From positions 372,001 through 436,000 of the forward strand of contig NZ_JACBXU010000001.1 of assembly GCF_013415305.1 (NCBI RefSeq): a DNA stretch of 64,000 nucleotides, read 5' to 3'. The notes beneath the pieces are model-generated. The model was given only the letters and a program-made list of their open reading frames with translations. It did no database searches and was not told the origin of the DNA. The position numbers were made by a program, and so were the translations under genes. The stretch is from Pantoea sp. WMus005 (GTDB taxonomy: Bacteria; Pseudomonadota; Gammaproteobacteria; Enterobacterales; Enterobacteriaceae). Shown piece after piece: positions 35,778 through 46,797 of this stretch (its first letter is position 1; each line of letters begins with the position of its first letter).

Positions 35778-36497
35778 ATGCGACTCGACAAATTCATCTC
35801 TCAGCAACTGGAAATCAGCCGCGCCATCGCTCATCGCGAGATCCGTGGCCAGCGTGTCACCGTTAACGGGGAAGTTGTACGCGATACTGCGTTCAAACTG
35901 CTGCCCGACCACGAAGTGGTCTATGACGGCAACGTGCTGCAGATGCAGACCGGTCCACGCTACTTTATGCTGAACAAACCGCAGGGTTACGTCTGCTCAA
36001 CCGACGATCCCGATCATCCCACCATCATCTATTTCATTGAAGAGCCGATGTCATTCAAACTGCACGCAGCAGGACGTCTGGATATCGACACCACCGGACT
36101 GGTGCTGCTGACAGATGATGGCCAGTGGTCACACCGCATTACCTCGCCACGTCATCACTGCGAGAAAACCTATCGGGTTACGCTGGAATCGCCGATCAGT
36201 GACGATACGGCCGCGCAGTTTACAGCGGGCGTGCAACTGCACAATGAGAAGAGCCTGACGAAACCGGCACAGCTGGAGGTGATTACCCCCACAGATGTGC
36301 GGCTGACACTGAGTGAAGGTCGCTACCACCAGGTGAAACGGATGTTTGCAGCCGTCGGCAATCGTGTCATGGAGCTGCATCGTGAACGCATTGGTGACAT
36401 CGTGCTGGACGAGGATCTGGAACCGGGCGAATATCGTGCGCTGACAGAAGACGAGATCGCCAGTATCGGTCTGCCGAAAGAACTGCAGACCAAATAA
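35778..36497 (+). CDS. rsuA: 16S rRNA pseudouridine-516 synthase RsuA
   Basis: 239 residues (E. coli 231). An N-terminal S4 domain ([20 protein letters not shown]) is followed by the catalytic domain with [10 protein letters not shown], whose Asp102 matches the E. coli nucleophile. It modifies U516 of 16S rRNA during 30S assembly. bcr starts 49 bases downstream without a convincing terminator, so the two may be cotranscribed as in E. coli. Confidence 0.96.
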   Translation: MRLDKFISQQLEISRAIAHREIRGQRVTVNGEVVRDTAFKLLPDHEVVYDGNVLQMQTGPRYFMLNKPQGYVCSTDDPDHPTIIYFIEEPMSFKLHAAGRLDIDTTGLVLLTDDGQWSHRITSPRHHCEKTYRVTLESPISDDTAAQFTAGVQLHNEKSLTKPAQLEVITPTDVRLTLSEGRYHQVKRMFAAVGNRVMELHRERIGDIVLDEDLEPGEYRALTEDEIASIGLPKELQTK

Positions 36498-36546
36498 CCG
36501 GGCGGGCCAGGCGGCCCGACTCAGACTCATTCGGGCAGGAGATGGT

Positions 36547-37743
36547 GTGCGTAAGGAAAAGAACTCGCCAACAGGACTGGTGGTTATCCTCGGTCTGTTA
36601 GCCATGCTGATGCCGTTGTCGATCGACATGTATCTGCCTGCCATGCCGCAGATTGCGCGTGAGTTCGGGGTGTCAGCCGGTAGCGTGCAGATGTCGCTTA
36701 ACCTCTACATTCTTGGTTTCGCGATTGGCCAGCTTATCTATGGGCCGCTGGCAGACAGCTATGGGCGTAAGCCGGTGATAGCCCTCGGCACCCTGATCTT
36801 CGCCTGTGCTGCTGCGGCCTGTGCACTGTCGCAGACCATCGATCAGCTGATTCTGATGCGCTTCCTGCATGGACTGTCGGCAGCAGCAGCCAGTGTGGTG
36901 ATCAATGCGCTTATGCGTGACAGTTACTCGAAAGAGGACTTCTCGCGCATGATGTCCTTTGTGATGCTGATTACCACCATCGCGCCGCTTCTGGCCCCCA
37001 TTATCGGTGGCTGGCTGCTGGTGCTCTGGAGCTGGCACGCGATCTTCTGGGCGCTTGCGGGCGCGGCACTGGTGACCACCGTGCTGGTGACCACGCAAAT
37101 CCGCGAAACCCTGAAGCCGGAGCAGCGACAGCGTTTTCATCTGCGCACTACGCTCGGCAATTTCGTGACGCTGTTTCGCCACAAACGCGCGTTCAGTTAC
37201 ATGCTGTCGAGCGGTTTCTCGTTTGCCGGACTCTTTACCTTTCTTAATGCGGGTCCCTTTGTTTACATCGAACTGAATCACGTCTCACCGCAAAACTTTG
37301 GCTACTACTTTGGCCTCAATGTGGTGTTTCTGTTTGTACTGACGCTGATTAACAGCCGCGCCGTGCGACGCTTCGGCCCGGTGGCGATGTTCCGGCTGGG
37401 CCTGCTGATACAGTTCTGTATGGGAATCTGGTTGCTGATTGTCAGCGCCTTCAGTCTCGGCTTTGTGCCGCTGGTGATGGGGATCGCGATGTTTATCGGT
37501 TGCGTATCGATAGTCTCATCGAATGCGATGGCGGTGATCCTGGATGAGTTTCCGCATATGGCCGGAACGGCATCCTCTCTGGCGGGCACGCTGCGTTTTG
37601 GCGTGGGTGCTTTTGTCGGTGCGTTGCTGTCGCTGGTGAGTTTCAATAGCGCCTGGCCCATGGTCGGCACCATTGCGCTGTGCGCGACGATCTCTCTGCT
37701 GTTCTTTTTCTACGCTTCACGTCCCCGCACTGCGACCCGTTAA
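36547..37743 (+). CDS. bcr: Bcr drug efflux MFS transporter
   Basis: 398 residues with twelve TM helices. The GTG start has AGGAG six bases upstream. It has the DHA1 motifs [14 protein letters not shown] (helix 1), [12 protein letters not shown] (loop 2-3) and [20 protein letters not shown] (motif C, antiporter). It is closely similar to E. coli Bcr, a proton-coupled exporter of bicyclomycin, sulfonamides and cysteine-type dipeptides. The 292-base gap 37744-38035 before yejG shows no gene and only an AT-rich promoter-like stretch near 37800-37870. Confidence 0.95.
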   Translation: MRKEKNSPTGLVVILGLLAMLMPLSIDMYLPAMPQIAREFGVSAGSVQMSLNLYILGFAIGQLIYGPLADSYGRKPVIALGTLIFACAAAACALSQTIDQLILMRFLHGLSAAAASVVINALMRDSYSKEDFSRMMSFVMLITTIAPLLAPIIGGWLLVLWSWHAIFWALAGAALVTTVLVTTQIRETLKPEQRQRFHLRTTLGNFVTLFRHKRAFSYMLSSGFSFAGLFTFLNAGPFVYIELNHVSPQNFGYYFGLNVVFLFVLTLINSRAVRRFGPVAMFRLGLLIQFCMGIWLLIVSAFSLGFVPLVMGIAMFIGCVSIVSSNAMAVILDEFPHMAGTASSLAGTLRFGVGAFVGALLSLVSFNSAWPMVGTIALCATISLLFFFYASRPRTATR

Positions 37744-38035
37744 CCGGGCGCAGTGGTTTTTCTCCCGATTGCCCGCCGCGATGAAGATTCCGCCGCTTTT
37801 GTTTCGTTATTGTGAAAATTTTTAGTTAAAAAAGTAATCACAATGCGTCTAAAATGATTGTTAACGGCGTTTGAACGCGGTACATATAGGCTGAAGTGCG
37901 ATGTAAGTCGCAAAAATGCGCTTCTGGCCTCCGCAGGGCCAGGCCTGTAAACGCTGTCCGCACTCAGCGGTGATCAACCCGCTTTCAGCCAGGCAGGTCG
38001 GTGTTGCGACATAAACTCATCCGGGGAAGTAAACT

Positions 38036-38356
38036 ATGCTGCAACTTTCAATTGTGCATCGTCTGCCACAGCATTTTCGCTGGGCCAGCGATCGCCACAG
38101 TGCCATCGAATCCGATGACCTGACGCTGGATGAGCAGGATTTCGTTGCGCTGCGATTAATCAGCCATGACGGCATGCCGGCGTGGGAGATTCTGCAGCAA
38201 TTAAAAGAGGTCCTGGCGGGTATTCAGGTCGATTGCAAAGTGGCCGAGTGCGAAGGGCAGCCCTGTCTGTTCATTCAGCGTCGTGATGAAAGTGCCACCA
38301 ACTGCTGCCTGAAAAATCAGGGCGTAGCGATTGCCGAAACCTTTATTGCAGGCTGA
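38036..38356 (+). CDS. yejG: YejG-family protein
   Basis: 106 residues (E. coli 114), starting MLQLSIVHRLPQHFRW. Conserved CKVAECEGQPCLFIQRRDES and LKNQGVAIAE include three conserved cysteines. Function is unknown in any species I know. It converges on yejF and the two coding ends overlap by 14 bases, which leaves no room for a terminator between them. Confidence 0.92.
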   Translation: MLQLSIVHRLPQHFRWASDRHSAIESDDLTLDEQDFVALRLISHDGMPAWEILQQLKEVLAGIQVDCKVAECEGQPCLFIQRRDESATNCCLKNQGVAIAETFIAG

Positions 38357-39947
38357 TGTGCGCCGACTGCAGTAGCTCGCGGGTATACGCCGCTCCGGGT
38401 GAAGTAAACAACCTTTCACACTCTCCCTGTTCCACCACTTCCCCCTGACGCAGCACGATGAGCTGATGACACAGGGCGCGAACCACATCCAGATCGTGAC
38501 TGATAAAAAGATAACTGAGCTGCCGTTGCTGCTGTAAGCGACGTAAGAGCGTCAGGATCTGCTTCTGCACCGTGCGATCCAGCGATGAAGTCGGCTCATC
38601 CAGCACCAGTAACTCCGGTTCCAGAATCAGTGCCCGCGCGATAGCAATACGCTGGCGCTGACCGCCAGAAAATTCTGCCGGATAACGATGGCGACTTTCC
38701 GCTTCAAGCCCGACTTCCTCCATCACCGCGATGACCCGCTGTGCCTGCTGCGCACTGTTCAGTTCTGGCTGATGCACCGCGAGACCTTCAGCAATGATTT
38801 GCTGCACCGTCATACGCGGATTGAGCGAAGAATTCGGGTCCTGAAACACCACCTGAATGCGCTGACGCAGAGGCAATAACTGACGGCGCGACAGCTGATG
38901 CAACGGCTGGTCATCAAACCAGACCTCGCCGCGTGAGCTAATCAGCCGCAGCAGCGCCAGGCCGGTGGTGCTTTTACCCGAGCCGGACTCACCCACCAGC
39001 CCCAGACTTTCACCGCGCCGCAGGCTAAAACTCAGTCCGGAGAGCACCTGTTTTTCACGAGGCTGTCGGCCGAACAACCCGCGCCGTAGTGGAAAACTCA
39101 CCTGAAGCTGCTCAACTCTGAGAATGACCGGCGCGTCTGCGGGCAGCGGCAACGCTTTTCCTTCCGGCTCGGCGGCCAGCAACTGCTGGCTGTAGGGGTG
39201 TTGCGGCTGGTTCAGCAGCGTCTGGCAGCGGTTCTGCTCCACAATGTGGCCATTGCGCATCACGCTGACGTTATCCGCCAGCTGACGCACGATATTCAGG
39301 TTATGGGTGATAAACAGCATGCCCATGTCCAGCTCCCGCTGCAGTTCGCGCAGCAGCGTCAGGATCTGTGCCTGTACTGTCATATCCAGCGCCGTTGTCG
39401 GCTCATCGGCAATCAGCAGCTGCGGCTCAGTCAGCAGCGCCATGGCGATCATCACCCGCTGGCGTTCTCCGCCGGAAAGCTGATGGGGAAAATCATTGAG
39501 CCGGGCGGCGGGCTGCCGGATGCCGACCCGATCGAGCACGCTGAGAATCTCACCGCGTGCCGCCGGACGACGCATTCCGCGGTGCAGCGACAACACTTCA
39601 TACAGCTGCTTCTCCACGGTGTGCAGCGGATTAAGCGACACCATCGGCTCCTGAAAAATCATCGCGATCTGGTTGCCACGAATCCCCCGCAGTCGCTGCT
39701 CGCGGGCGCACAGCAGATCTTCACCGTTAAACAGAATCTCGCCGCTGGGATAAACCACCGCAGCCTCATGCAGCAGTCGCATCACCGACAGCGCTGTAAC
39801 GCTCTTGCCGGACCCCGATTCGCCCACCAGCGCCAGCGTTTCGCCCGCGTCGATGCGCAGTGATACCTCATTCACAACCTGGCGAAGCTGCTCGCCCTGA
39901 CGAAAGGCGATCGAGAGATTGTTAATGGCAAGCAGTGGTATCGTCAT
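38343..39947 (-). CDS. yejF: Peptide ABC importer ATPase YejF (double-domain)
   Basis: 534 residues with two tandem ATPase domains of the oligopeptide type. The first has Walker A GESGSGKS (~40) and LSGGERQRV; the second has GESGSGKST and [11 protein letters not shown], each followed by a Walker B ([24 protein letters not shown]). It powers the YejABEF importer, which takes up peptides and microcin C and contributes to resistance to host antimicrobial peptides in Salmonella and Brucella. Its start codon immediately follows the yejE stop. Confidence 0.96.
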   Translation of the reverse strand: MTIPLLAINNLSIAFRQGEQLRQVVNEVSLRIDAGETLALVGESGSGKSVTALSVMRLLHEAAVVYPSGEILFNGEDLLCAREQRLRGIRGNQIAMIFQEPMVSLNPLHTVEKQLYEVLSLHRGMRRPAARGEILSVLDRVGIRQPAARLNDFPHQLSGGERQRVMIAMALLTEPQLLIADEPTTALDMTVQAQILTLLRELQRELDMGMLFITHNLNIVRQLADNVSVMRNGHIVEQNRCQTLLNQPQHPYSQQLLAAEPEGKALPLPADAPVILRVEQLQVSFPLRRGLFGRQPREKQVLSGLSFSLRRGESLGLVGESGSGKSTTGLALLRLISSRGEVWFDDQPLHQLSRRQLLPLRQRIQVVFQDPNSSLNPRMTVQQIIAEGLAVHQPELNSAQQAQRVIAVMEEVGLEAESRHRYPAEFSGGQRQRIAIARALILEPELLVLDEPTSSLDRTVQKQILTLLRRLQQQRQLSYLFISHDLDVVRALCHQLIVLRQGEVVEQGECERLFTSPGAAYTRELLQSAHISLQ

Positions 39948-40970
39948 TCAGGCTCCTTTGCCCGGATCAAAGGCGTCGCGCACCGCTTCGCCGATAAAAA
40001 TCAGCAGCGAAAGCAGGATCGCCAGCGTGAAAAAGCCCGCCAGACCTAACCAGGGAGCCTGCAGGTTATTTTTACCCTGCAGCAATAATTCACCCAGCGA
40101 GGGCGAGCCCAGCGGCAGACCAAAGCCAAGAAAGTCGAGCGAGGTCAGCGTGGTAATCGATCCGCACAAAATAAACGGCAGAAAAGTCAGGGTAGCCACC
40201 ATCGCATTGGGCAGCATGTGGCACAGCATAATGCGGCCATCGCTGACGCCCAGCGCCTGCGCCGCGCGGATGTAATCAAAGTTTCGGGTGCGCAGAAACT
40301 CTGCCCGGACCACACTCACCAGGCTCATCCAGCCGAAAGCCACGGTGACCAGCAGCAGCCACCAGAAGCCTGGCTGGATCACACTGGAGAGAAGGATTAG
40401 CAGAAACAACGACGGCATACCGGACCAGACTTCAATCATCCGCTGCCCAATCAGGTCAATTCGTCCGCCGAAATAGCCCTGCACCGCGCCGACCACAATC
40501 CCGATGACGCTGGAAAGGAGTGTCAGCAGCACCCCGAACAGCAGCGAGATGCGCGTGCCGTAGAGCAACCGTGCCAGTACGTCGCCACCGTTTGCATCTG
40601 TGCCAAGCAAGTTCTGCGCGGAGGGCGGAGAGGGGAAGGGCACCTGAGTAGCAAAATTGAGGGTACTGTCGCTGAAACGAATCGGTGCCCAGAGAGCCCA
40701 GCCATTCTGCTCGATGCGCTGCCGCAGCCAGGGATCCTGATAATCCGCCGCTGTCGCCAGTACACCGCCATAGTCGGTTTCGCTGTAGTCAAACAGCAGC
40801 GGCACCGTCCAGCGCTGCTGGTAATGGACCAGCAGCGGCTTGTCATTGGCGATCAGTTCAGCACCCAGTGACAGGATAAAAATGATCAGAAAGATCCACA
40901 GCGACCAGTAGCCGCGCCGGTTATGACGAAAGCGCTGCCAGCGTTGTTGATTCAGTGGCGAGAGCGTCAT
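39948..40970 (-). CDS. yejE: Peptide ABC importer permease YejE
   Basis: 340 residues (E. coli 341). A long periplasmic N-terminal insert follows the first helix, with five further TM helices. The BPD-transport EAA loop reads [21 protein letters not shown]. It pairs with YejB in the inner membrane. The gene overlaps yejB by four bases (ATGA) and abuts yejF, giving a tightly coupled yejABEF operon. Confidence 0.96.
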   Translation of the reverse strand: MTLSPLNQQRWQRFRHNRRGYWSLWIFLIIFILSLGAELIANDKPLLVHYQQRWTVPLLFDYSETDYGGVLATAADYQDPWLRQRIEQNGWALWAPIRFSDSTLNFATQVPFPSPPSAQNLLGTDANGGDVLARLLYGTRISLLFGVLLTLLSSVIGIVVGAVQGYFGGRIDLIGQRMIEVWSGMPSLFLLILLSSVIQPGFWWLLLVTVAFGWMSLVSVVRAEFLRTRNFDYIRAAQALGVSDGRIMLCHMLPNAMVATLTFLPFILCGSITTLTSLDFLGFGLPLGSPSLGELLLQGKNNLQAPWLGLAGFFTLAILLSLLIFIGEAVRDAFDPGKGA

Positions 40971-42061
40971 GAGCGGCTCCCGAAATCGATGCGGGGATCG
41001 ACCAGTGTATAGGTCAGATCGCTGAGGATATTCATCAGCAGTCCGATCAGCGTAAAAATATAGAGCGTGCCGAACATCACCGGATAGTCACGTTGCAGCG
41101 TCGCTTCATAGCCGAGCAGTCCAAGCCCGTTAAGCGAGAACATCACTTCGATCAGTACCGAACTGGTAAAGAACATGCTGATAAAGGTGGCAGGGAAGCT
41201 GGCAATCACCAGCAGCATCGCGTTGCGAAACACATGGTGATAGAGAATACGGCGCTCCGGTACCCCTTTGGCGCGCGCGGTCACTACATAGAGCTTGCGG
41301 ATCTCATCCAGAAAGGCGTTTTTCGTCAGCATCGTCAGCGTGGCGAAGCCACCGATCACCGTCGCCAGTACCGGCAGGGCGATATGCCAGAAATAGTCCA
41401 GCACTTTGCCATACCAGGGCAGCGTGTCGTGCTGCGCAGAGGTGAGCCCGCGCAGCGGGAACCAGTCGAGATAGCTGCCACCAGCAAACAGCACGATCAA
41501 CATGATGCCGAACAGAAAGGCCGGAATGGAATAGCCAATAATGATAAAGGCGCTGCTCCAGACATCAAAGGCGCTGCCATCGCGCACCGCCTTGCGGATC
41601 CCCAGCGGGATCGACACCAGATAGATAATCAGCGTGCTCCATAGTCCCAGACTGATCGAGACCGGCAGGCTCTCCTTAATCAGCCCGATCACCGGGGCGC
41701 TGCGAAACAGACTGTCGCCAAAATCGAAACGCAGGTAATTCCACAGCATCTCGCCGTAGCGCTGCCAGAGCGGTTTATCGAAGCCGTAACGCTTTTTAAT
41801 CTCAGCAATCACTTCCGGATCCAGCCCGCGTGCGCCACGGTACTGATTATCGCCAGGATTGAGATGAGTGACGCTGGCGCGTGAACTGGCGCTCTCCGCA
41901 CCGCTGCCGGGCAGGCCGGTTGTCTGGCCAAACTGAATGTTAGCCAGCGCCTGATCGACCGGGCCGCCGGGCGCGATTTGCACGATAAAAAAGTTAAGCG
42001 TGATGATCGCCCATAAGGTCGGGATGATCAGCAGCAGTCTGCGCAGAAAGTAAGCGGCCAA
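40967..42061 (-). CDS. yejB: Peptide ABC importer permease YejB
   Basis: 364 residues (E. coli 364). OppB-type permease: N-terminal helix [20 protein letters not shown] with the APGGPVD segment, then a periplasmic loop and five more helices. The EAA loop is [20 protein letters not shown]. It lies 11 bases after yejA. Confidence 0.96.
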   Translation of the reverse strand: MAAYFLRRLLLIIPTLWAIITLNFFIVQIAPGGPVDQALANIQFGQTTGLPGSGAESASSRASVTHLNPGDNQYRGARGLDPEVIAEIKKRYGFDKPLWQRYGEMLWNYLRFDFGDSLFRSAPVIGLIKESLPVSISLGLWSTLIIYLVSIPLGIRKAVRDGSAFDVWSSAFIIIGYSIPAFLFGIMLIVLFAGGSYLDWFPLRGLTSAQHDTLPWYGKVLDYFWHIALPVLATVIGGFATLTMLTKNAFLDEIRKLYVVTARAKGVPERRILYHHVFRNAMLLVIASFPATFISMFFTSSVLIEVMFSLNGLGLLGYEATLQRDYPVMFGTLYIFTLIGLLMNILSDLTYTLVDPRIDFGSRS

Positions 42062-42072
42062 CGGTCATCTCC

Positions 42073-43881
42073 TTAGCGTTTGCTGGCCGGCAGGCGTCCG
42101 GCTTTGTTGGTGTCATACCACCAGTTTTCCAGCCCGGTGCTGTAGGCGGGCCTGCGGGCAGGGTGAGAAAACTTATCCCAGTACGCCAGCCGCTGTTCAG
42201 CGTTGTACCACATCGGGATCATATACGCATTCCACAGCAGCACCCGATCCAGCGCCTGAGCCAGCGGCCGCAGCGCGGCGGGATCCCCCTGGTGCGCCAC
42301 AATCTGTTTCACGAAGTGGTCGACCAGCGGATCTTTGACCCGGGCGGTGTTCCACGATGAGGTGATGTAGTCGGATTGCCAGAAGATCTGCAGGCTGGAA
42401 GACGGGATCGGCATCGCTGAATAGACGGTGGCAACCATGTCGTAGTCACCTTCACGCAGTCGCCGCAGATACTGCGAGTTGTCGATCTGCCGCAGGTTCA
42501 GGGTAATGCCAAGTCGGGAAAGATTGTGCTGGAACGGTAACGCCCAGTCGGTATTGGTGCCGCCGCGCAACAGCAACTCGACGGTGAACGGCTGACCGGT
42601 TTTGTCGTTTACGAGGCGGCGATTTTTAATCTGCCAGCCCGCCTGTTTCAGAAGCTCAAAAGCGGTTAACAGACTGGCGCGGTCATAGCCACTGCCATCG
42701 GTTTTGTGTGGCTGAAAAGGCTGGCTGAACAGCTCAGGCGGCAGTTGCGCGCGCCAGGGGTCAAGCAGCGCCCGTTGCTGTGCATCCGGCAGGCCGCTGG
42801 CAGCATACTCCGTGTTCTGGAAATAGCTGCTGGTGCGCTGCCAGGCACCGTAATAGAGCGCTTTGTTCATCCACTCAAAGTCGAACATCAGAGAGAAAGC
42901 CTGACGCACGCGGCGATCGTGAAACTGCGTTTTTTCATTGTTAAAAGCCAGCCAGCGGGTATCGATAGCGGCATCGTTGGGCGAAGTCTCTTTGACGATG
43001 CTGCCCTCGTCGAAATTGCGGCCGCGATACTGAGTGGCCCATTTCTTCGCTGAGGTCTCTTCGCGCAAGTCGTAAGCACCTGCCTTAAAAGCCTCAAACG
43101 CCACATTGTCATCCAGATAATAGTCATAGCGCAGGCGATCAAAATTAAAGCGCCCGCGATTCACCGGCAGATCGGCGGCCCAGTAATCTTTTACCCGGCT
43201 GAACTCAATAAACTGGCCCAGCTTCCAGCGGGTGATGCGATAAGGTCCGCTGGATAACGGCGGTGCGCTCAACGGCTCGTTAAACTTCTTATCATGCCAG
43301 AACGACCCGGCGATAACCGGCATCGTCAGTAACCCAAGCAGCAGATCTTTTTCCGGCTTCTGTGCCTCAATGCGTACCGTGAGATCGTTCAGTGCTTTAA
43401 CGGTTACGCCGCGATAGGCGACGCGGAACTGGGGCACGCCCTCAGTCATGAATTTTTGAAAGGTGAACGCCACGTCGCGGGCGGTGATCGGTGTGCCATC
43501 CTGGAAACGAGCGCGTGGATTGAGATGGATCTCAATCCATGAAAAATCGCTGGCGTAGCGCGCCGACTCGGCAATCAGCGGATAATAGCTACCTGGTTCA
43601 TCATCTGAGCTGGTGTAAAGTCCGTCATAAAGCGTGCCGGTATTAATGCCCGGATTGCCGCGTGAGGCATAGCGGTTGAAGTTGTCGTAAGTGCCGACCA
43701 CCGCCTGAGTCATGCTGCCGCCCCTGGGGGCGTCGGGATTGGCGTAGTCGTAATGACTGAAGCCAGGCGGATATTTCGCTTCACCGGCCTGAGTGAAGGC
43801 GTAGCTTTGCAGGACCGTCGCAGCCAGCAGCGGGGTGCTGAGCAGGCTGCACAGCAGCAGAAGTCCGTAACGAAACAGCAT
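42073..43881 (-). CDS. yejA: Peptide-binding protein YejA
   Basis: 602 residues from ATG 43881, which has AGGAG seven bases upstream. The open frame to 43923 adds 14 residues with no ribosome site. Signal peptide MLFRYGLLLLCSLLSTPLLA, then a family 5 solute-binding protein (GTYDNFNRYASRGNPG, SDDEPGSYYPLIAESARYA, GSPITARDVAFTFQKF-like segment). It is the periplasmic receptor of the YejABEF importer and heads the operon. Confidence 0.96.
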   Translation of the reverse strand: MLFRYGLLLLCSLLSTPLLAATVLQSYAFTQAGEAKYPPGFSHYDYANPDAPRGGSMTQAVVGTYDNFNRYASRGNPGINTGTLYDGLYTSSDDEPGSYYPLIAESARYASDFSWIEIHLNPRARFQDGTPITARDVAFTFQKFMTEGVPQFRVAYRGVTVKALNDLTVRIEAQKPEKDLLLGLLTMPVIAGSFWHDKKFNEPLSAPPLSSGPYRITRWKLGQFIEFSRVKDYWAADLPVNRGRFNFDRLRYDYYLDDNVAFEAFKAGAYDLREETSAKKWATQYRGRNFDEGSIVKETSPNDAAIDTRWLAFNNEKTQFHDRRVRQAFSLMFDFEWMNKALYYGAWQRTSSYFQNTEYAASGLPDAQQRALLDPWRAQLPPELFSQPFQPHKTDGSGYDRASLLTAFELLKQAGWQIKNRRLVNDKTGQPFTVELLLRGGTNTDWALPFQHNLSRLGITLNLRQIDNSQYLRRLREGDYDMVATVYSAMPIPSSSLQIFWQSDYITSSWNTARVKDPLVDHFVKQIVAHQGDPAALRPLAQALDRVLLWNAYMIPMWYNAEQRLAYWDKFSHPARRPAYSTGLENWWYDTNKAGRLPASKR

Positions 43882-43924
43882 GCTCTCTCCTGTTAAATAC
43901 CCGGCATCTGCCAGGCGGGCCATG

Positions 43925-45487
43925 TCAGGCGTTATGATGCCGGAAATAGTCTATCAGCGTTTCTGGCCGCAGCGGACGGCTAAAAATGTACCCCTGCAAA
44001 TGAGTCACACCTCGGTTAATCAGCCAGGCAGCCTGCTCGCCGGTCTCTACACCCTCGGCCACACTTTTCAGGTTCAGCTTCTTCGCCAGCTGCAGCACGG
44101 TATCCAGTACCGGCGAGGTCTGATTATCATGACCGATGCTCTGAACAAAACCACGATCGATTTTCAGGTAATCAAAGTTATAACGTTCCAGATAGATCAG
44201 CGCGCTGTGACCGGTACCAAAATCGTCAATGGCGATATGGATCTGCTGCTGATGCAGCCAGTCGAACAGTTCTCCGACGTTTTCGCCGCGCACCATAGCC
44301 CGCTCGGTGATCTCAAACACGTAATTAAAGTGGTCCGCAGGCATGGTATCAAGCCAGTGCAGCACATCCTGACGAAAGCGGTTATCAGCCAGATGCAGGG
44401 GCGAAATGTTGAGGCTCAGGCAGGCATGACGGGGAATGGTATGACACAGCAGGTGTGCATCACGGGAAACCAGCTGAAACAGATGCTGCGTCAGCGGAAT
44501 AATCAGGTTTTGCGACTCGGCGTACGGAATAAACGCATCGGGTGGGATGGGCCCTTTGGTTGGATGAGTCCAGCGTAACAACGCTTCCATGCCATATGGC
44601 TGACCATCATGAGAGGTGACCAGTGGCTGATATTCAACGTGAAACTCGCCGCGCTTTATACCCTGGATCAGCTCTTTACCCGGACGCTGATAAACCGACA
44701 GCAACAACCAGCAGCCGCCAGCAACCATAAGCGACAGCAGAAGGCCGCACAGCACAATAGTCTGATAATCGATGAACGCCAGCGTGGTGCCGTACAACAC
44801 AAACTGCAGCGGATAACCTGTCAGCGCCTGCCGGACCAATGGCTGCGGCAGATTTGTATTCTCAATAACGCCGGACTGCCAGCTGGTTAAGGCGCTGCGC
44901 TGGGCCATCAGTGCCATACCGGTAATTTCCGGATGCCGTGACGCCAGCAGCTGATAGGGTGCCAGGGTAATATTGATCGTCGCGAATACGCCTGACTGCA
45001 GGGTACCGGGATTTTTAACCCATAATGCCAGCGCCGGTTTGTTCGGCTGTAACGGTGTGCCTGGCATCAGCTGTACATCGAAATCACGTGAAATATCACT
45101 ATGAGGCGCAATGACATTAATCGGCAAATTAAAATTGCCGGTGGCCGAAGAGCAAAAGGCATTACCGTTATTAACCAGCAGGATAGCGCGAAGGTTGCCG
45201 GCAAAGGCGGCGCGTGAGGTGAGTTCACGATTAATGGTATGACAGGCAGTGTGGGTAAACGGAAGCAGGGGACTGAGGGTATTGTTGAGCAGGCTGGAGA
45301 GCGTTTGCTGTAAGGCTGTGCGGCTCTTCTCCAGCAATTGCTGATGTTGTCGTTCGCGCTTCTGCCATGTCTGGTGAAGCGACAGTGCGGTAAATAAAAG
45401 AAAGAATAAGCCGCCAGCCATCGCGCTACTCCATGCGATGCGGCGAGGATAGGTTGCATGGCGCTGTAGCGCCCCCGACAGTGGCAT
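43925..45487 (-). CDS. pdeN: CSS-motif cyclic-di-GMP phosphodiesterase PdeN (Rtn)
   Basis: 520 residues (E. coli Rtn 518). One TM helix near residue 25-45, a periplasmic CSS domain with the FCSSATGNF motif (redox-active Cys pair region), a second TM near 240-260, then a cytosolic EAL domain: EALLRW, LNISPLHL, DDFGTGHSALIYL, KIDRGFV and VAEGVET. Catalytic motifs are intact, so c-di-GMP hydrolysis is expected, regulated by DsbA/DsbB-type redox state in this family. Position upstream of yejA is conserved. It may affect the adhesin locus in this window, but that link is inference. Confidence 0.94.
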   Translation of the reverse strand: MPLSGALQRHATYPRRIAWSSAMAGGLFFLLFTALSLHQTWQKRERQHQQLLEKSRTALQQTLSSLLNNTLSPLLPFTHTACHTINRELTSRAAFAGNLRAILLVNNGNAFCSSATGNFNLPINVIAPHSDISRDFDVQLMPGTPLQPNKPALALWVKNPGTLQSGVFATINITLAPYQLLASRHPEITGMALMAQRSALTSWQSGVIENTNLPQPLVRQALTGYPLQFVLYGTTLAFIDYQTIVLCGLLLSLMVAGGCWLLLSVYQRPGKELIQGIKRGEFHVEYQPLVTSHDGQPYGMEALLRWTHPTKGPIPPDAFIPYAESQNLIIPLTQHLFQLVSRDAHLLCHTIPRHACLSLNISPLHLADNRFRQDVLHWLDTMPADHFNYVFEITERAMVRGENVGELFDWLHQQQIHIAIDDFGTGHSALIYLERYNFDYLKIDRGFVQSIGHDNQTSPVLDTVLQLAKKLNLKSVAEGVETGEQAAWLINRGVTHLQGYIFSRPLRPETLIDYFRHHNA

Positions 45488-45646
45488 GAGGAACTTCCCC
45501 TGATCAAATTATTATTATGTTATTGCGCACGACTGCTTCGGTTTAAGCGACCGAGAATATAACGAGAGTGTCTGAAAAGTCTCGATATTAATCTGAATTG
45601 CAATGCATTTAACTTATCTGTCTGCTGCCCGTAAAAATAAGAGACG

Positions 45647-45673
45647 AAAAAAAACGCTGCATAAGCAGCGTTT
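45647..45673 (-). terminator. mepS terminator
   Basis: Nine-base arms AAACGCTGC/GCAGCGTTT with an ATAA loop, then eight T on the minus strand. It lies 37 bases after the mepS stop. Confidence 0.9.
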
Positions 45674-45709
45674 CATGTTCTCTGGCTGAGAGAAGATCGA
45701 AGGTGATAA

Positions 45710-46285
45710 TCAGGTCGGGTTACGACTTAATACACGGCGTCCTTCACGATAACGTTTTTTCCAGTAGTCATCATTAAGACTGGAGATCATGACGCCACTG
45801 CTGGTGGAGGCATGAACGAAGTTATCATTACCCAGGTAGATACCGACATGACGGCCCGTTGAACCGGCACGAAACATCACCAGATCGCCAGGACGCAATT
45901 TACCGCGGGTAATCTCTTTGCCGGTATCCTGCTGCTCAGAGGTCGAGCGGGGTAGTTCTAAGCCAAATTGATCGCGGAAGGTGCGTTGTACAAAGGCGGA
46001 ACAATCGATCCCGCGTTTGGTATCGCCACCGAGGCGATAGCGCACACCTTTCCAGACGGCGTATTGTTCCATGATGCGCGACTTAACGTCGACATTACGC
46101 ACCATTTCTTCAAACTCATCCTGAGACGCCTGAAGTAAAAAACCATTGTGGTTGTTAACTTCATGATTCTCGTTATTCGCGTTCTCACTACTATGGGTAC
46201 TGCTACAAGCTGAGAGGAGTGTTGCCAGTGCCAGGGCGGGCACGATCCGCAAGATATATCTCAGTATTGGTTGAGACTTGACCAT
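45710..46285 (-). CDS. mepS: Murein DD-endopeptidase MepS (Spr) lipoprotein
   Basis: 191 residues (E. coli 188). The lipoprotein signal ends LATLLSAC with acylation at Cys27. An NlpC/P60 domain follows, with catalytic Cys95 (GIDCSAF) and histidines in [17 protein letters not shown]. It cleaves D-Ala-mDAP crosslinks to allow peptidoglycan expansion and is degraded by NlpI-Prc in E. coli. It is a single-gene unit with a long 512-base upstream region. Confidence 0.96.
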   Translation of the reverse strand: MVKSQPILRYILRIVPALALATLLSACSSTHSSENANNENHEVNNHNGFLLQASQDEFEEMVRNVDVKSRIMEQYAVWKGVRYRLGGDTKRGIDCSAFVQRTFRDQFGLELPRSTSEQQDTGKEITRGKLRPGDLVMFRAGSTGRHVGIYLGNDNFVHASTSSGVMISSLNDDYWKKRYREGRRVLSRNPT

Positions 46286-46390
46286 TATTCAGGTTTTCCT
46301 TCGATTTCCTTACGACAAAATTGTCGCCAGCCAGATGACAAAACAGGGAGATTAATAAGCGCAACAGACTAAGACAAATCCTTAATTACT

Positions 46391-46414
46391 AAAATGTGTT
46401 AATGGACACATTTT
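46391..46414. promoter_or_regulatory. Inverted repeat in the mepS upstream region
   Basis: AAAATGTGT/ACACATTTT, nine-base perfect arms six bases apart, about 106-129 bases before the mepS start codon. It has no T-run in the mepS direction. It could be an operator or a 5' leader hairpin. No gene is visible in 46286-46797. Confidence 0.4.
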
Positions 46415-46715
46415 AACGGTAAAAAATCCGAATTTTCTGCCGCTGTAGCCTCACTGCGACTGAGGTTAACTGATTACAGACGCCGTGGCGAGTGCTTTTA
46501 ATCAATTTCATATAGGTTTTTTTGATGAGAATCAAACCGTAACACACTGACTACTTTAGCGACAATTGTGGTCAGATGATGAAGAGAACAGGGGGAGAAA
46601 GGGGCGCTAATTCAGGACATAGACCCTGTTTTTAGATATTTCGTTATTGACAGAGAAAGTGGGTGGATATTTAGCCTGCCAGCAGGGTCATAACCTTTTC
46701 TTTTCGTGATTTTAA

Positions 46716-46727
46716 TTAGCAGGCTAA
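46716..46727. promoter_or_regulatory. SlyA-like palindrome between lpxT and mepS
   Basis: TTAGCAGGCTAA differs at one position from the SlyA/MarR consensus TTAGCAAGCTAA. Its right half also pairs with TTAGCCTGC at 46671-46679. It lies 71 bases past the lpxT stop and about 430 bases ahead of mepS, so its target is unclear. Confidence 0.3.
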
Positions 46728-46797
46728 TAGTGATTATCTGTTTTTAATAAGCGCTGAGGGTTAAGACCAGGGCGGTTTAACCGACAGCGCTTAACAT

